Shown in pieces: positions 16,486-26,380 of a stretch of DNA of 64,000 nucleotides. Location: contig PLCS01000007.1 in the NCBI GenBank assembly GCA_003134855.1, positions 133,011 through 197,010 on the forward strand. Reading direction: 5' to 3'. How positions within the stretch are numbered: the first letter of the stretch is position 1; each line of letters begins with the position of its first letter. Under the pieces are notes generated by a model, which ran no database searches, was not told where the DNA came from, and saw only the letters and a program-made list of their open reading frames with translations. The stretch is from Acidobacteriaceae bacterium. GTDB taxonomy: Bacteria > Acidobacteriota > Terriglobia > Terriglobales > Acidobacteriaceae. Position numbers and translations under genes: made by a program.

Positions 16486-17240
16486 CCGAACCTGCCTGTG
16501 ATGTAATCCTCTGTGCGTTTGTCGCTGGGGTTGGTGAAGATCTTGTGGGTTGAGTCGAATTCGACCATGCGGCCGTTCAGGAAGAAGCCCGTCTTCTCGG
16601 CGACGCGGGCGGCCTGTTGCATATTGTGAGTCACAATCACAATAGTGTACTGCGATTTCAACTGGAAGATCAGATCTTCGATCTTGGATGTGGAAACAGG
16701 ATCGAGCGCCGAGGCCGGCTCGTCCATCAGCAGCACCTCGGGGTCCACGGCCAGCGCGCGCGCAATGCACAACCGCTGCTGCTGGCCGCCGCTGAGGCTG
16801 GCGCCGGATTTCTTCTTGAGGTCGTCCTTGACCTCTTCCCACAGCGCGGAGTTTTTCAGCGACTTCTCGACGATCTCATCCAGTACATGATGGTTGCTAT
16901 AGCCGTTCAGCTTCAGCCCCGCGGCGACGTTGTCATAGATGGACATGGTGGGAAAGGGGTTGGGCCGCTGGAAGACCATGCCCACGCGGCGGCGAATCTC
17001 GACCGGCTTGGCGTCGGCATAAATGTCCAGCCCGCCGATGAGCACTGTTCCGGTGACGCGGGCGATGGGGTTGGTCTCATGCATGCGGTTGAGGCAGCGG
17101 ACAAAGGTGCTTTTGCCGCAGCCAGAAGGGCCAATCAGCGCGGTGGCATGGTTGGCGGGAATGTTCAGATCAATGTCCTGCAGCGTGTGGTTGGTCCCGT
17201 ACCACGCGTTCAGGTTAGCGACTTCAATGCCGACGCCCAC
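16482..17240 (-). CDS. pstB: Phosphate ABC transporter ATP-binding protein
   Basis: This 252-residue ATPase powers phosphate import through PstCA. Walker A is GPSGCGKST (about 37-45), the signature is LSGGQQQR (about 149-156) and Walker B is [13 protein letters not shown] (about 170-182); an H-loop ([11 protein letters not shown]) follows. The start abuts the pstA stop with no gap. It acts on the cytoplasmic face of the inner membrane. Confidence 0.96.
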   Translation of the reverse strand: MGVGIEVANLNAWYGTNHTLQDIDLNIPANHATALIGPSGCGKSTFVRCLNRMHETNPIARVTGTVLIGGLDIYADAKPVEIRRRVGMVFQRPNPFPTMSIYDNVAAGLKLNGYSNHHVLDEIVEKSLKNSALWEEVKDDLKKKSGASLSGGQQQRLCIARALAVDPEVLLMDEPASALDPVSTSKIEDLIFQLKSQYTIVIVTHNMQQAARVAEKTGFFLNGRMVEFDSTHKIFTNPSDKRTEDYITGRFG

Positions 17241-18107
17241 TTAGCTTGCCCCTTTCAAAACGCCGCGGCTGGTCACGTAGCGCACCAGCGACACGGCCAG
17301 CACAATCAGCACAATCAACACCAGCGCCCCCGCCCACGCCAGCCGGTGCCATTCGTCGTAAGGTGAGAGGGCATAGACGTAAATCTGCAACGGCAAGGCG
17401 GCGATGGGTTCGCTGAGCTTCTCGCTCCATCCCACATTGCCGAAGGCTGTGAAGATCAACGGCGCCGTTTCGCCGGCGACGCGCGCAAAGGCCAGCATGC
17501 AGCCGGTAATGATGCCCGCCGAGGCCGTTCGCACGGTAATCGACAGCACCGAGCGCCAGTTGGGCACGCCCAGGGCCAGCGCCGCCTCGCGCACCGCATG
17601 GGGCACCATCAAGAGCATCTCTTCCGTGGTGCGGCAGACTGTGGGAATCATCATGATGCCCAGCGCCACACCGCCGGAGAAGGCTGAAAAGTGACCCTGC
17701 GGAACCACCACCAGCGAATAGACCGCAATGCCCATCACGATGGAGGGAACACCGTTGAGCACATCCGCGGTGAAGCGAATCGCGTTGGCCAGCTTGGTGC
17801 CGCGCCCGAACTCGGCCAGGAAGATACCGCCGGCGATGCCAATGGGGATGCCGATCAGACTGCCCACTCCCAGCAGAATTGCCGAGCCGACGATGGCGTT
17901 GGCCATGCCGCCGCCCACTTCGCCGACGGGTACAGGATTGTGCGTAAAGAAGGCCCAATTCAGCGAGACAGATCCTTTATAGACGAGATAGACAAAGATC
18001 GCCACCAGCGGCGCAACGACCAGGACCGTGGCCAGCACCGCGAGACCGGTGGCCGCGCCATCCGCCAGTGTCCGTAATTTTGCCCGCAACTGGTGTTCGT
18101 CTCTCAA
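17241..18107 (-). CDS. pstA: Phosphate ABC transporter permease PstA
   Basis: The 288-residue inner-membrane permease has six hydrophobic helices and the binding-protein-dependent transport loop EAALALGVPNWRSVLSITVRTASAGIITG (around residues 185-213). The conserved VLNGVPSIVMGIAVYSLVV matches PstA. It forms the translocation pore with PstC. The neighbour upstream is pstC, 50 bp away; the spacer contains repeated CTATTCCC motifs. Confidence 0.94.
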   Translation of the reverse strand: MRDEHQLRAKLRTLADGAATGLAVLATVLVVAPLVAIFVYLVYKGSVSLNWAFFTHNPVPVGEVGGGMANAIVGSAILLGVGSLIGIPIGIAGGIFLAEFGRGTKLANAIRFTADVLNGVPSIVMGIAVYSLVVVPQGHFSAFSGGVALGIMMIPTVCRTTEEMLLMVPHAVREAALALGVPNWRSVLSITVRTASAGIITGCMLAFARVAGETAPLIFTAFGNVGWSEKLSEPIAALPLQIYVYALSPYDEWHRLAWAGALVLIVLIVLAVSLVRYVTSRGVLKGAS

Positions 18108-18157
18108 ATTCTCTACTCCCTAACTATTCCCTATTCCCTATTTCCTATTCCCTGTTT
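18108..18157. repeat. CTATTCCC micro-repeats between pstC and pstA
   Basis: Four imperfect copies of CTATTCCC/CTATTTCC fill the spacer. A related motif in inverse orientation (GGGAATAGGGAAC) appears at about 41044-41056. It could affect coupling inside the pst operon; the function is unknown. Confidence 0.5.
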
Positions 18158-19252
18158 TTAGTGCACCGACGACGGCGTGCCGCGCGTGACCATCCAGACC
18201 AGCATTCTGGCAATAGCGTTCACGATAATGGTGACGATAAACAGCGCCAATCCCAGTTCCATCAGCGCGCTCAGATGCAAATCGCTGGAAGCCTCGGCAA
18301 ACTCGTTGGCGATGACCGCCGACATAGTGCTGCCGTTGGCCAGCAGCGAGCGTTGAATCTCCGGGCTGTTGCCGATCACCATGGCCACGGCCATGGTCTC
18401 GCCCAGCGCGCGCCCCAGGCCCAGTATCACCGCGCCGACGATGCCGATGCGCGCATTCCTCAGCACGCCCATGCGAATCATCTCCCAGCGCGTGGCGCCC
18501 AGGGCCAGCACCGCCTCGCGCTGCGAACTTGGCACCGCCGTCATCACCTCGCGCGTCAGCGAAGAGATAATGGGCAGAATCATGATGGCCAGAATCACGC
18601 CCGCCGTGAGAAAGCCCAGGCCGGTGGGGTTGTCATTCGAAAAGAAGCCGGTCCAGCCGAAGCTTTTGATGAGCGCGGGATTGATGTACTCCCTCAGCAG
18701 CGGAACCAGCACAAAGACCGCCCAGAGGCCGTAGATCACGCTGGGAATCGCCGCCAGCAGCTCGGTGATGAACGCCAGCGGAGCGCGCAGGAAGCCGGGG
18801 CACATTTCGGTGAGGAAGACCGCCACGCCGATGGCTAGAGGAACCGCCAGCAGCAGCGCCAGAAACGACGAGACCAGCGTGCCGTAAAGGAAGGGCAGAG
18901 CGCTAAAATGGCCGTTGACCGGATCCCAGTACATCGGCTTGCCGGTGTAGGTGTCGATGAAGGCCTTGTAGAAGAAGTCCAGGCCGAAGGCGCCCCAGGC
19001 GATGCGCGAGCGCGCCACCAGCTCGGTGGCGATCAGCACCACGATGCCGAAGATGCTCAATGCGCACAGCACCATCAGCCAGTGGAAGCCGCGGTCGGCC
19101 CAGGCGGAGTTGCCGCGGGCCAACAGGAAGGAACGAATCGCCGAAGCCTCCTGCTGAGCAGGCTGCGCAGAGGGCCGCTCGCCGGGGAGATCGGGCTCGG
19201 TCAGAAGCTGAGATTGATTGAAACGAATCTCGGGCACTTGGGCTATCACCAT
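18158..19252 (-). CDS. pstC: Phosphate ABC transporter permease PstC
   Basis: This permease of about 364 residues is the first gene of the operon. An unusually long soluble N-terminus of about 55 residues precedes the first helix (FHWLMVLCALSIFGIVVLIATEL). The PstC motifs are present: LAAIPSVIYGLWAVFVLVP and the loop REAVLALGATRWEMIRMGVLRNARIGIVG. The start at 19252 has AGGCTGAG upstream; an in-frame start at 19327 would add 25 residues that look untypical. The solute-binding protein gene pstS is not in front of it as it usually is. Confidence 0.93.
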   Translation of the reverse strand: MVIAQVPEIRFNQSQLLTEPDLPGERPSAQPAQQEASAIRSFLLARGNSAWADRGFHWLMVLCALSIFGIVVLIATELVARSRIAWGAFGLDFFYKAFIDTYTGKPMYWDPVNGHFSALPFLYGTLVSSFLALLLAVPLAIGVAVFLTEMCPGFLRAPLAFITELLAAIPSVIYGLWAVFVLVPLLREYINPALIKSFGWTGFFSNDNPTGLGFLTAGVILAIMILPIISSLTREVMTAVPSSQREAVLALGATRWEMIRMGVLRNARIGIVGAVILGLGRALGETMAVAMVIGNSPEIQRSLLANGSTMSAVIANEFAEASSDLHLSALMELGLALFIVTIIVNAIARMLVWMVTRGTPSSVH

Positions 19253-19434
19253 TCTCAGCCTACCGGGCCAAGATGAATAGAAGGTTACAACACTGCAAAA
19301 TGAAGCGCATAGCAGAGGAAAAAACACCCGTCAAAGGCGGAAAATGCCGGATTCGCAGGTCCAATAGAAAATCATTGCGCATGGGATTCCAATTTTCGTT
19401 AACATAGAAAGCTGAAATCCGAAGGCCCACGCCC

Positions 19435-21954
19435 ATGCGCTCCACTCTGACTTTCTTCGCCCTCGCACTCGTCTCCCTTTCCTTTCCCGCGCTGAACAAC
19501 GCCCAAACTCCGGCCCAGCCCGACCCGCCCCACCGCGAGTGGCAGGCCTCGTGGGCCACACATCCGACGGCCCCGCTGCGGGAGCCGCTGGTGCTGCACT
19601 TCCGCCGCTCTCTAACCCTGGCCACCGTGCCAGCCAGCTATCCGGTGCGCGTCAGCGCCGACAACCGCTTCATTCTTTACGTCAACGGCCATCGGGTGGG
19701 CGACGGCCCGGCCCGCGGCGATCTGGCCCATTGGCGCTATGAGCGCTTCGATCTGGCTCCGCTGCTCCAGCTTGGCAAGAACCTCATCACGGCAACGGTG
19801 TGGAACTTCGGCGTCTATGCTCCGCTGGCGCAGATCAGCGACCGCACTGCTTTTCTGCTGGAGAGCGAGGCTGGCGGAGCAAACTCGATCAGCACTCCCG
19901 AGGGCTGGCTGGTCGAGGTCGAGCAAGGGCAGCGTCCGCTGCCGCGCGTCGCCAACGGCTTCTGGGAGTACATGGCCTGCGGGACCGGCGAGGAGTTCGA
20001 TGCCGCGCGCTACGACTGGGAGTGGAATTCGCCTTCGGCTGTTGGACCAGCCTGGGTTCCCGCCGCCTCGCCGATCCGCGAGAGCATCTATTCGACGGCG
20101 AACAAGGCTCAATCCGCCGGGGCCTCCGACTCGTCCAACGCCTGGGCGCTGGTGCCTGATGCGCTACCGGCGATGGAGTTTACGGAATCAGATGCTGGCA
20201 AAATCGTCTTGAGTGCGGCTGATTTCACAAAGAGCCCTCCAGTTACCTTTCAAGCCGACCCATCTATCGCGAAAGTTGTAAAAGATCTGGGGGATTCGGA
20301 TCAAGTGGCACTTAAAAACTTCGTTTGGGAACAAGTGACTCGCCAATTTCCAGAGTCGAGTATCGTAATTTATGCGAAAAGCCATGCTCGAATTCTTTTC
20401 GACCGCAAAACCCTGACCACGGCCTACCCGCGCCTGACCGTCTCCGGCGGCAAGGGCGCCAAGATCCGCCTCACCTACTCCGAAGCCCTTTACGGTAAAG
20501 ACCAGCACAAAGGTGACCGCGACGAGGTCAGCGAGCGCAAAGCCCTCGGCCTCAGCGACAGCTTTCTCCCCGACGGCGGCGCGCATCGCTCCTTTGAGCC
20601 ATTGTGGTGGCGCACATGGCGCTATCTCGACCTGGACATCCAGACCGGCTCCGAGCCTCTCACGCTGGAATCGCTCACCGCTAGCTTCACCGCCTACCCC
20701 TTCCAGGAGCGCGCCAACTTTCAATCCGGCGACCCGGAGTTGGACAAGATCTGGGAGATCAGTTGGCGCACCGCGCGGCTCGACGCCCATGAGACCTACA
20801 TGGACACGCCCTACTACGAGCAGTTCCAGTACGTGGGCGACACGCGCATCCAGGCGCTCATCTCCTACGCAGTCGCCGGAGACGACCGGCTGGCCCGGCA
20901 AGCGATTGCCGCTTTCGACCAGTCGCGCACTTCGGACGGCCTGACGATGAGCCGCTATCCCAGCTCGCTGCCCCAGATCATCCCCACCTTTTCGCTGCTC
21001 TGGATCGGCATGGTTCATGACTACTGGCAGTACCGTCCCGACCCGGAGCCTGCCCGCGCCGCGCTTCCCGGCACGCGCACGGTCCTCGCCTGGTTCGCAC
21101 AGCACGAGCAACCCGACGGCCTGCTCGACAAATTGCCCTGGTGGAGCTTCATCGACTGGGTCTCAGAACACCAGGAAATTCCCACTTACGACGCGCAAGG
21201 CGAGTCCTGCATGACCACGCTCGAATACCTGGGCGCTCTTGGCGAAGCAGCCGACCTGGAAATGAGTCTCGGCGACCCGTTGCTGGCCGCCCGCTATCAG
21301 GCCCGCGCCGTCCGCGTCCGCGACGGACTCCTCAACAAGTGCTGGTCTGCATCCCGCGGCCTGATCGCCGACAATCCTGATCAGAAGATTTTCAGCCAGC
21401 AGGCCAACATTCTGGCCGTCCTCTACGATGTGGTTCCCAAAGAGCGCCAGCAGGAGGTGCTGCGCCGGCTGCTGACGATCGAGCCCGGAACCACCCCCAA
21501 CGGAACCTTGAGCGCCTCTTACTACTTCCGCTTTTATCTCTCGCGCGCGCTGGACCATGCCGGCTTGGCCGACGAGTACCTGAGCTCTATCGACCCCTGG
21601 CGCAAGTTGCTCCCGCTGCACTTCAGCACCTGGCCCGAGGTTCCCGGCAACACCCGCTCCGACTCCCATGCCTGGAGCGCTCACCCCATCTACGACCTGC
21701 TCACGCTGGTCGCCGGCATTGAGCCGGCCACTCCCGGCTTCGCCACTGTCCGCATTGCGCCCCACCTGGGCATGCTGCCCGCGCTCAAGGCCGTCTTCCC
21801 GCATCCCGAGGGGTTGATCGAGGTCGCGTATCAACGCCAGGGTGCGGGAGTGAACGCGACCATCACGCTGCCCGGCAAGCTCACCGGCGTCTTCATCTTC
21901 AATGGCCAGAACTGGCCGCTCACTCCCGGACTGAACAGGATCAAGCAGCCGTGA
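19435..21954 (+). CDS. GH78-type alpha-L-rhamnosidase, secreted
   Basis: The 839-residue protein has a signal peptide (MRSTLTFFALALVSLSFPALNNAQ). It removes terminal rhamnose from plant or bacterial glycans if the assignment is right. An N-terminal beta-sandwich (VSADNRFILYVNGHRVGDGPARGD, about 76-99) is followed by a jelly-roll region and an (alpha/alpha)6 catalytic part with YMDTPYYEQFQYVGDTR (about 459-475) and DKLPWWSFIDWVSEHQE. The C-terminal domain begins at DSHAWSAHPIYDLLTLVAGIEPATPGF. GH78 members usually read DCP.RDERLGW at the catalytic loop; here it is DTPYYEQFQY, so specificity may differ. Codons around 20186-20400 are notably AT-richer than the rest. Confidence 0.85.
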   Translation: MRSTLTFFALALVSLSFPALNNAQTPAQPDPPHREWQASWATHPTAPLREPLVLHFRRSLTLATVPASYPVRVSADNRFILYVNGHRVGDGPARGDLAHWRYERFDLAPLLQLGKNLITATVWNFGVYAPLAQISDRTAFLLESEAGGANSISTPEGWLVEVEQGQRPLPRVANGFWEYMACGTGEEFDAARYDWEWNSPSAVGPAWVPAASPIRESIYSTANKAQSAGASDSSNAWALVPDALPAMEFTESDAGKIVLSAADFTKSPPVTFQADPSIAKVVKDLGDSDQVALKNFVWEQVTRQFPESSIVIYAKSHARILFDRKTLTTAYPRLTVSGGKGAKIRLTYSEALYGKDQHKGDRDEVSERKALGLSDSFLPDGGAHRSFEPLWWRTWRYLDLDIQTGSEPLTLESLTASFTAYPFQERANFQSGDPELDKIWEISWRTARLDAHETYMDTPYYEQFQYVGDTRIQALISYAVAGDDRLARQAIAAFDQSRTSDGLTMSRYPSSLPQIIPTFSLLWIGMVHDYWQYRPDPEPARAALPGTRTVLAWFAQHEQPDGLLDKLPWWSFIDWVSEHQEIPTYDAQGESCMTTLEYLGALGEAADLEMSLGDPLLAARYQARAVRVRDGLLNKCWSASRGLIADNPDQKIFSQQANILAVLYDVVPKERQQEVLRRLLTIEPGTTPNGTLSASYYFRFYLSRALDHAGLADEYLSSIDPWRKLLPLHFSTWPEVPGNTRSDSHAWSAHPIYDLLTLVAGIEPATPGFATVRIAPHLGMLPALKAVFPHPEGLIEVAYQRQGAGVNATITLPGKLTGVFIFNGQNWPLTPGLNRIKQP

Positions 21955-22135
21955 TGCAGGGATAACGCATATTCAATTCCCGGTAATTTGTGCTGGCAGG
22001 GTGATTTTGAGCGGCAAAATATTTTAGCGGAAAGCCATTGCATTCCGTTGCGGCCTGTGTTAACTCTTATGCTAATAATCTTTTGATGGCTACCTCGCGA
22101 GTAAACGCCGGTGGCCATCGAACAGGAGTTTCACC

Positions 22136-22486
22136 ATGCTGAAGATCGGCACCGCCATCCGCGCTCACCGGCTGCAAAAGGGGCTTTCCCAGGGAGACAT
22201 CGAAAAGAAGACGGGCTTGTTGCGCTGCTATCTCTCGCGCGTGGAGAACGGCCACACGATTCCGTCGCTGGATACGCTGTCGAAGATTGCGCGGGCGCTC
22301 GATCTGCCCATCACGCAGTTCTTCACCGATGACTCGCTGGGCAAACAGGCCAACATGCAAAAGCTCTCCGACGAGGAGTTGCGCTTTCTGACCCAGATTC
22401 GCCGCTACTCGACGAACCTGAACGACAGCGACCGTAAGCTGCTGCTGGCGATGGTGAAGAAGTTCGCCGCCACGGCGACGCGGTAA
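22136..22486 (+). CDS. XRE-family transcriptional regulator
   Basis: The 116-residue protein has an N-terminal helix-turn-helix of the Cro/C1 type (IGTAIRAHRLQKGLSQGDIEKKTGLLRCYLSRVENGHTIPSLDTLSKIARAL, about 3-55). A short helical C-terminus follows (LSDEELRFLTQIRRYSTNLNDSDRKLLLAMVKKFA) and has no ligand domain. AGGAG lies 8-9 bases before the ATG. It lies alone between the rhamnosidase and a convergent aldo/keto reductase. The target is unknown; autoregulation is common in this family. Confidence 0.88.
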   Translation: MLKIGTAIRAHRLQKGLSQGDIEKKTGLLRCYLSRVENGHTIPSLDTLSKIARALDLPITQFFTDDSLGKQANMQKLSDEELRFLTQIRRYSTNLNDSDRKLLLAMVKKFAATATR

Positions 22487-22513
22487 ACGGCAAGCCAGCG
22501 GCCAATAGCCGCC

Positions 22514-23476
22514 CTACACGTCATTCCCCAGGTGGAAGATGGGCTCGGCGGTCTGCGCTCCGGCAAGCAAAGTCTGCTCCTCGGCCGCATCCAGCGGCTT
22601 GAAGTTTTGCGCCACATCCATCGCCAGGCGGAAGTAGCGTTCATCTCCCGGCGGGATAGCGGCGGTGATGGAATGTCCAAGGGTCCAGCGCAGGCCGAGC
22701 GAGGCTTCATCGGGAAAAGCCGCCGGCTTATACCAGCACTTGGGAACGGGATGATTCTGCTTCTCGCCGGCGGGCCACACGCTCTTGGCCATGGCTTTGA
22801 GGGCCAGGATGCCGATCTTCTTTTCCTGGGCGCGCTGAAGAATCTGCGGGCCAAAGTTGGCCTGGGTAAAGAGAACCCAGTTGATAGGAAAAAGAATCGT
22901 GTCGAAGTGGTAACGGTCCATGGCCTCCAGCGCAGTCTCCGCCGAATGAACGGAGAAGCCGATGTAGCGGATCTTGCCTTCCTTCTTTGCCGCTTCCATC
23001 GTTTCGATTGCGCCGCCGGGGCCGAGCGCCTTCTCCAGGTCCGCCATCCTGGTGAGTGCATGGAACTGGTAGAGGTCGAAGTGATCGGTTTTGAGCAGCT
23101 TGAGGGAGTTTTGGAGGTCCGTTCGCGCGGCCTCCTTGGTGAGGGCGTCGGTCTTGCAGGCCAGGAAGCTCTTGTTGCGATAGGGCGCCAGCGCCGGTCC
23201 CAGCCGCTCCTGGGCGTTGCCGTAGCTGGGCGCGACATCGAAGTAGTTCACGCCGCGATCCACGGCCTCGGCCACAATGTTGGAGGCCGCGCCCGTCTCT
23301 TCATTCATCACCACAATCCCGCCAAAACCTATGATGGAGAGCTGCTCGCCGGTCTTGCCCAACGGTCGGCGGGCGATGGGGCTGGGGGGCGTCGGGGCTG
23401 AGGCGTTGATCTGGCTGGTGGATGCGACGGCCGCGGCGGTGATGGCGGCCTGCTTGAGAAATACGCGGCGTTCCAT
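22514..23476 (-). CDS. Aldo/keto reductase, Tat-exported type
   Basis: The 320-residue NADP-dependent oxidoreductase of the AKR fold begins MERRVFLKQAAITAAAVAS. The RR-x-F-L motif and hydrophobic run suggest Tat export. Core motifs are RPLGKTGEQLSIIGFGG (about 38-54), VDRGVNYFDVAPSYGNAQERLGPAL (the catalytic D and Y) and DHFDLYQFHALT (the catalytic H). The start at 23476 has GGAGG upstream; a very long in-frame reading through the rhomboid gene is spurious. The substrate is not predictable. Confidence 0.9.
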   Translation of the reverse strand: MERRVFLKQAAITAAAVASTSQINASAPTPPSPIARRPLGKTGEQLSIIGFGGIVVMNEETGAASNIVAEAVDRGVNYFDVAPSYGNAQERLGPALAPYRNKSFLACKTDALTKEAARTDLQNSLKLLKTDHFDLYQFHALTRMADLEKALGPGGAIETMEAAKKEGKIRYIGFSVHSAETALEAMDRYHFDTILFPINWVLFTQANFGPQILQRAQEKKIGILALKAMAKSVWPAGEKQNHPVPKCWYKPAAFPDEASLGLRWTLGHSITAAIPPGDERYFRLAMDVAQNFKPLDAAEEQTLLAGAQTAEPIFHLGNDV

Positions 23477-23559
23477 GGTATGCCTCCAGGGGTTGAAAAT
23501 TGACGACCAGCTTACGGAAGGTATTGTTGCACAGGATGCGCGCGGCGGGCGAAGTTCTG

Positions 23560-24414
23560 TTAACGCGGCAACTGCGCCAGATAAAAGCCGAAGAGCACCA
23601 GGATTCCGACCACCAGGACCATGGCCACGCGCAGGCGGAAGAGAAACAGTTCGCGGGGCGAGCCAATCCGGGGCACCATTGGGGCCGCGAAGAGCAAGCC
23701 GCAACTGAAGCCGCCCAGGTGGGCCATGTTGTCGATGCTGAGCCCGGAGTGCGCCACCATGGTGCCAAAGCTGATCGAGAGGCCCAGCACCAGGTTGATG
23801 GCGGCAAAGTAGATCACCGACTTGCGCAGCTTGTGCAGTTCCTGCGGCGGCACCGGCAGCCGATGCGACTTGAGCAGGATAATCAGTGCTCCGGCGATGC
23901 CGAAGACCGCGCCTGACGCGCCCGCGCCGGCTGGAAAGACGCCCAGGTCGTGAAACTTCACCCAGTCCTGATTGAACCAGAACCAGTTCACACAGGTGGA
24001 GAGCAGGTTGCCCGCCGCGCCGGTGAGAATGTAGACCGCCAGCACGCCCGTCGAACCCATCAGCGGCTCTGCCAGCAGACCCAGGTTCCACAAGCACCAC
24101 ATATTCGTTGCCAGATGCAGAATGCCCACATGCACGAACATGGCGGTGACGATGCGCCACCACTGGTCCTGGAGGAGCACATTGCCGGCGTTATCAGCGC
24201 CCCAGTAAAGCAGTTGATCGGAGGTGGGGTTGCCCACGCTGACATGGTGCGCCACCATCACCAGAAAAACCAGGCAGTTGATGCCTACCAGCACGTAAGT
24301 CGCCGGCGCGTAGGACCACGAGCGGCGCGGCCGGCGAACCGGGGGTGGAGGCGGATTGAAACTGCCGTCCGGTTGCAGAAACTCCGGATCGGAAGCGGGG
24401 GGAGAACTTCCCAT
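23560..24414 (-). CDS. Rhomboid family intramembrane serine protease
   Basis: The 284-residue membrane protein has a Pro-rich cytoplasmic N-terminus (residues 1-36) and six or seven hydrophobic helices. Catalytic residues are in place: S168 in GASGAVFG and H232 in NMAHLGGF. The oxyanion-type N104 is in HLATNMWCLWN. Rhomboids cut transmembrane substrates inside the membrane; the substrate here is unknown. It is divergent from purH. Confidence 0.93.
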   Translation of the reverse strand: MGSSPPASDPEFLQPDGSFNPPPPPVRRPRRSWSYAPATYVLVGINCLVFLVMVAHHVSVGNPTSDQLLYWGADNAGNVLLQDQWWRIVTAMFVHVGILHLATNMWCLWNLGLLAEPLMGSTGVLAVYILTGAAGNLLSTCVNWFWFNQDWVKFHDLGVFPAGAGASGAVFGIAGALIILLKSHRLPVPPQELHKLRKSVIYFAAINLVLGLSISFGTMVAHSGLSIDNMAHLGGFSCGLLFAAPMVPRIGSPRELFLFRLRVAMVLVVGILVLFGFYLAQLPR

Positions 24415-24623
24415 AACTCAACTCTAAAGCATTTCCGGCGGCAAGGCAGCCGGTTGCTGCATCCGCAACAAACCAACGTGCGCTGTACCACGATGTGGTC
24501 TGCTCTCCAGCGTTCCCGCGAGAAAATCGTCCCGGAATTCCCGGCGGAAAGGTGTCTTTCACGCCCTCAAATCCCGTATCCTTGAATCAATACAAAGAAT
24601 TTGTTGGATCAAGGAGTGCAAAA

Positions 24624-26252
24624 GTGAGTGCGGAAAAACGGATTTGGCGGGCGTTGCTGAGTGTGACCGACAAGACCGGCCTGGTGGAGTTTGCCCAGGC
24701 TCTGGCGGGCTATGGCGTGGAGCTGGTCTCCACCGGCGGAACGGCCGCGGCTCTGCGTGCGGCGGGCCTTTCGGTTAAGGATATTAGCGAACTGACAGGC
24801 TTTCCGGAGATGCTCGACGGCCGCGTCAAGACCCTGCACCCCAAGGTTCACGGCGGCTTGCTCTACATTCGCGGCAACCCGGAGCACGAGGCCGCAGTCG
24901 CCGCGCACTGCATCGATCCCATCGATATGGTGGTGGTGAACCTCTACGCCTTCGAAAAGACGGCCGCTCTAATACCCCAACGACATGGACCCGTCGTTGG
25001 GGACCCCATTCAACCCGGCGTCGCCTTCGGCCACTTGATCGAGAACATCGACATAGGAGGCCCTTCGATGGTGCGTTCGGCGGCCAAGAATTTTGAAGAC
25101 GTGGCCATCGTGACGAGCGTGTCGGACTATCCGGCGCTGATGGAAGAGTTGAAGACCAACAACGGCTCTCTCAGCCGCGAAACGCGCTGGCGGCTGGCGC
25201 GTCAGGCCTTCGCCACCACGGCAGCTTACGACACGGCTATTGCCAACACGCTCGACAAGATTGCCGACGCGCCAGAGCCTAAACTGCCCGCCGTGTTAGA
25301 TGGGAGCAGCCTGCCCACTACGCTGCGCATCAACCTCCCGCTGGCGCAATCCTTGCGCTACGGCGAAAATCCTCATCAGCGCGCCGCGCTCTATGCCGAT
25401 GGCTCCGGCCTGGGCATCGCAGGCGCTCACCAACTGCAAGGCAAGGAACTAAGCTACAACAATATCGTCGATCTCGACGCCTGCTGGGAGCTGGCGCAGG
25501 AGTTTGACGAGCCCGCGGTCATCATCGTCAAGCACACCAACCCCTGTGGCGCGGCCACCGGCGCGACAATCCTTGAGGCTTATACGAAGGCGCTGGCCTG
25601 CGATCCAGTCTCAGCCTACGGCGGAGTCATCGGCATCAACCGCGAGGTGGATGGCGACGCGGCGGCGGAGATCGCCAAGAACTTTGTCGAGGCCATCGCC
25701 GCTCCCGGCTTCTCCGCCGAAGCCCGCGAGCGCTTCAGTTCCAAGAAGAATCTGCGGTTGGTTGAGGTTCACTCCGCGCCGCCGAAGCCGGTCGTCAAGC
25801 ACGTGTCGGGCGGGCTGCTCATGCAGGACGCCGACACCGGCCGCGTCAACGCCGCCGCGCTCGACCCCGGACTGAAGGTGGTCACATGGCGTCCGCCGAC
25901 GGCCGAGGAACTGCGCAGCCTGCTCTTCGCCTGGCGCGTTTGCAAGCACGTAAAATCGAACGCCATCGTCTATGCCCGCGACGGCCAGACCCTCGGCGTC
26001 GGCGCGGGCCAGATGAGCCGCGTGGACGCCGCCCGCTTCGGCGCGATGAAGGCCGTGCTGCCGCTGAAGGGCTGCGTCGCCGCCTCGGACGCCTTCTTCC
26101 CCTTCCCCGACGGCCTGGAAGCCATCGCCGCCGCCGGAGCCACCGCCGTCATTCAGCCCGGCGGCTCGATCCACGACGAAGACGTCATCGCCGCCGCCGA
26201 CCGCCTGGGCATGGCCATGGTCTTCACCGGCATGCGGCATTTCCGGCATTGA
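24624..26252 (+). CDS. purH: Bifunctional AICAR formyltransferase/IMP cyclohydrolase
   Basis: PurH carries out the last two steps of IMP synthesis. The 542-residue protein has the IMP-cyclohydrolase domain first ([52 protein letters not shown]). The transformylase domain follows ([25 protein letters not shown] with the catalytic KH pair, and [10 protein letters not shown]). The start is a GTG at 24624, with AAGGAG seven bases upstream. An insertion of about a dozen residues ([17 protein letters not shown]), encoded partly by a perfect palindrome, lies before [12 protein letters not shown]. The stop TGA is the first codon of a dispersed repeat. Confidence 0.95.
   Translation: MSAEKRIWRALLSVTDKTGLVEFAQALAGYGVELVSTGGTAAALRAAGLSVKDISELTGFPEMLDGRVKTLHPKVHGGLLYIRGNPEHEAAVAAHCIDPIDMVVVNLYAFEKTAALIPQRHGPVVGDPIQPGVAFGHLIENIDIGGPSMVRSAAKNFEDVAIVTSVSDYPALMEELKTNNGSLSRETRWRLARQAFATTAAYDTAIANTLDKIADAPEPKLPAVLDGSSLPTTLRINLPLAQSLRYGENPHQRAALYADGSGLGIAGAHQLQGKELSYNNIVDLDACWELAQEFDEPAVIIVKHTNPCGAATGATILEAYTKALACDPVSAYGGVIGINREVDGDAAAEIAKNFVEAIAAPGFSAEARERFSSKKNLRLVEVHSAPPKPVVKHVSGGLLMQDADTGRVNAAALDPGLKVVTWRPPTAEELRSLLFAWRVCKHVKSNAIVYARDGQTLGVGAGQMSRVDAARFGAMKAVLPLKGCVAASDAFFPFPDGLEAIAAAGATAVIQPGGSIHDEDVIAAADRLGMAMVFTGMRHFRH
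24975..25002. repeat. Perfect palindrome inside purH
   Basis: CCCCAACGAC (24975-24984) and GTCGTTGGGG (24993-25002) form a perfect 10-bp stem around an 8-base loop. The segment keeps the reading frame and encodes part of an insertion before the conserved ENIDIGG motif of PurH. Confidence 0.8.
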
Positions 26253-26271
26253 CCACCTGCGGTGGGGCCAA
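26250..26271. repeat. Dispersed repeat TGACCACCTGCGGTGGGGCCAA, copy 1
   Basis: The first three bases are the purH stop codon. The core CCACC-TGC-GGTGG is a short hairpin. The same sequence starts at the stop codons of the NRAMP-like gene (51081) and the orphan higA gene (51424). Confidence 0.8.
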
Positions 26272-26311
26272 GGGCTCGCTATCCGTTCGCATGAGGTTGG
26301 TATCTTCCCGT

Positions 26312-26346
26312 CCCCGCGTCAGAACAAAGGCGCGGGGTATTGTTTT
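26312..26346 (+). terminator. Intrinsic terminator of purH
   Basis: CCCCGCG (26312-26318) and CGCGGGG (26331-26337) form a GC-rich 7-bp stem with a 12-base loop, followed by TATTGTTTT. The layout suits rho-independent termination. Confidence 0.7.
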
Positions 26347-26380
26347 GGGTTCGGCCAACTGTATGTATCAATTGTTTTGT

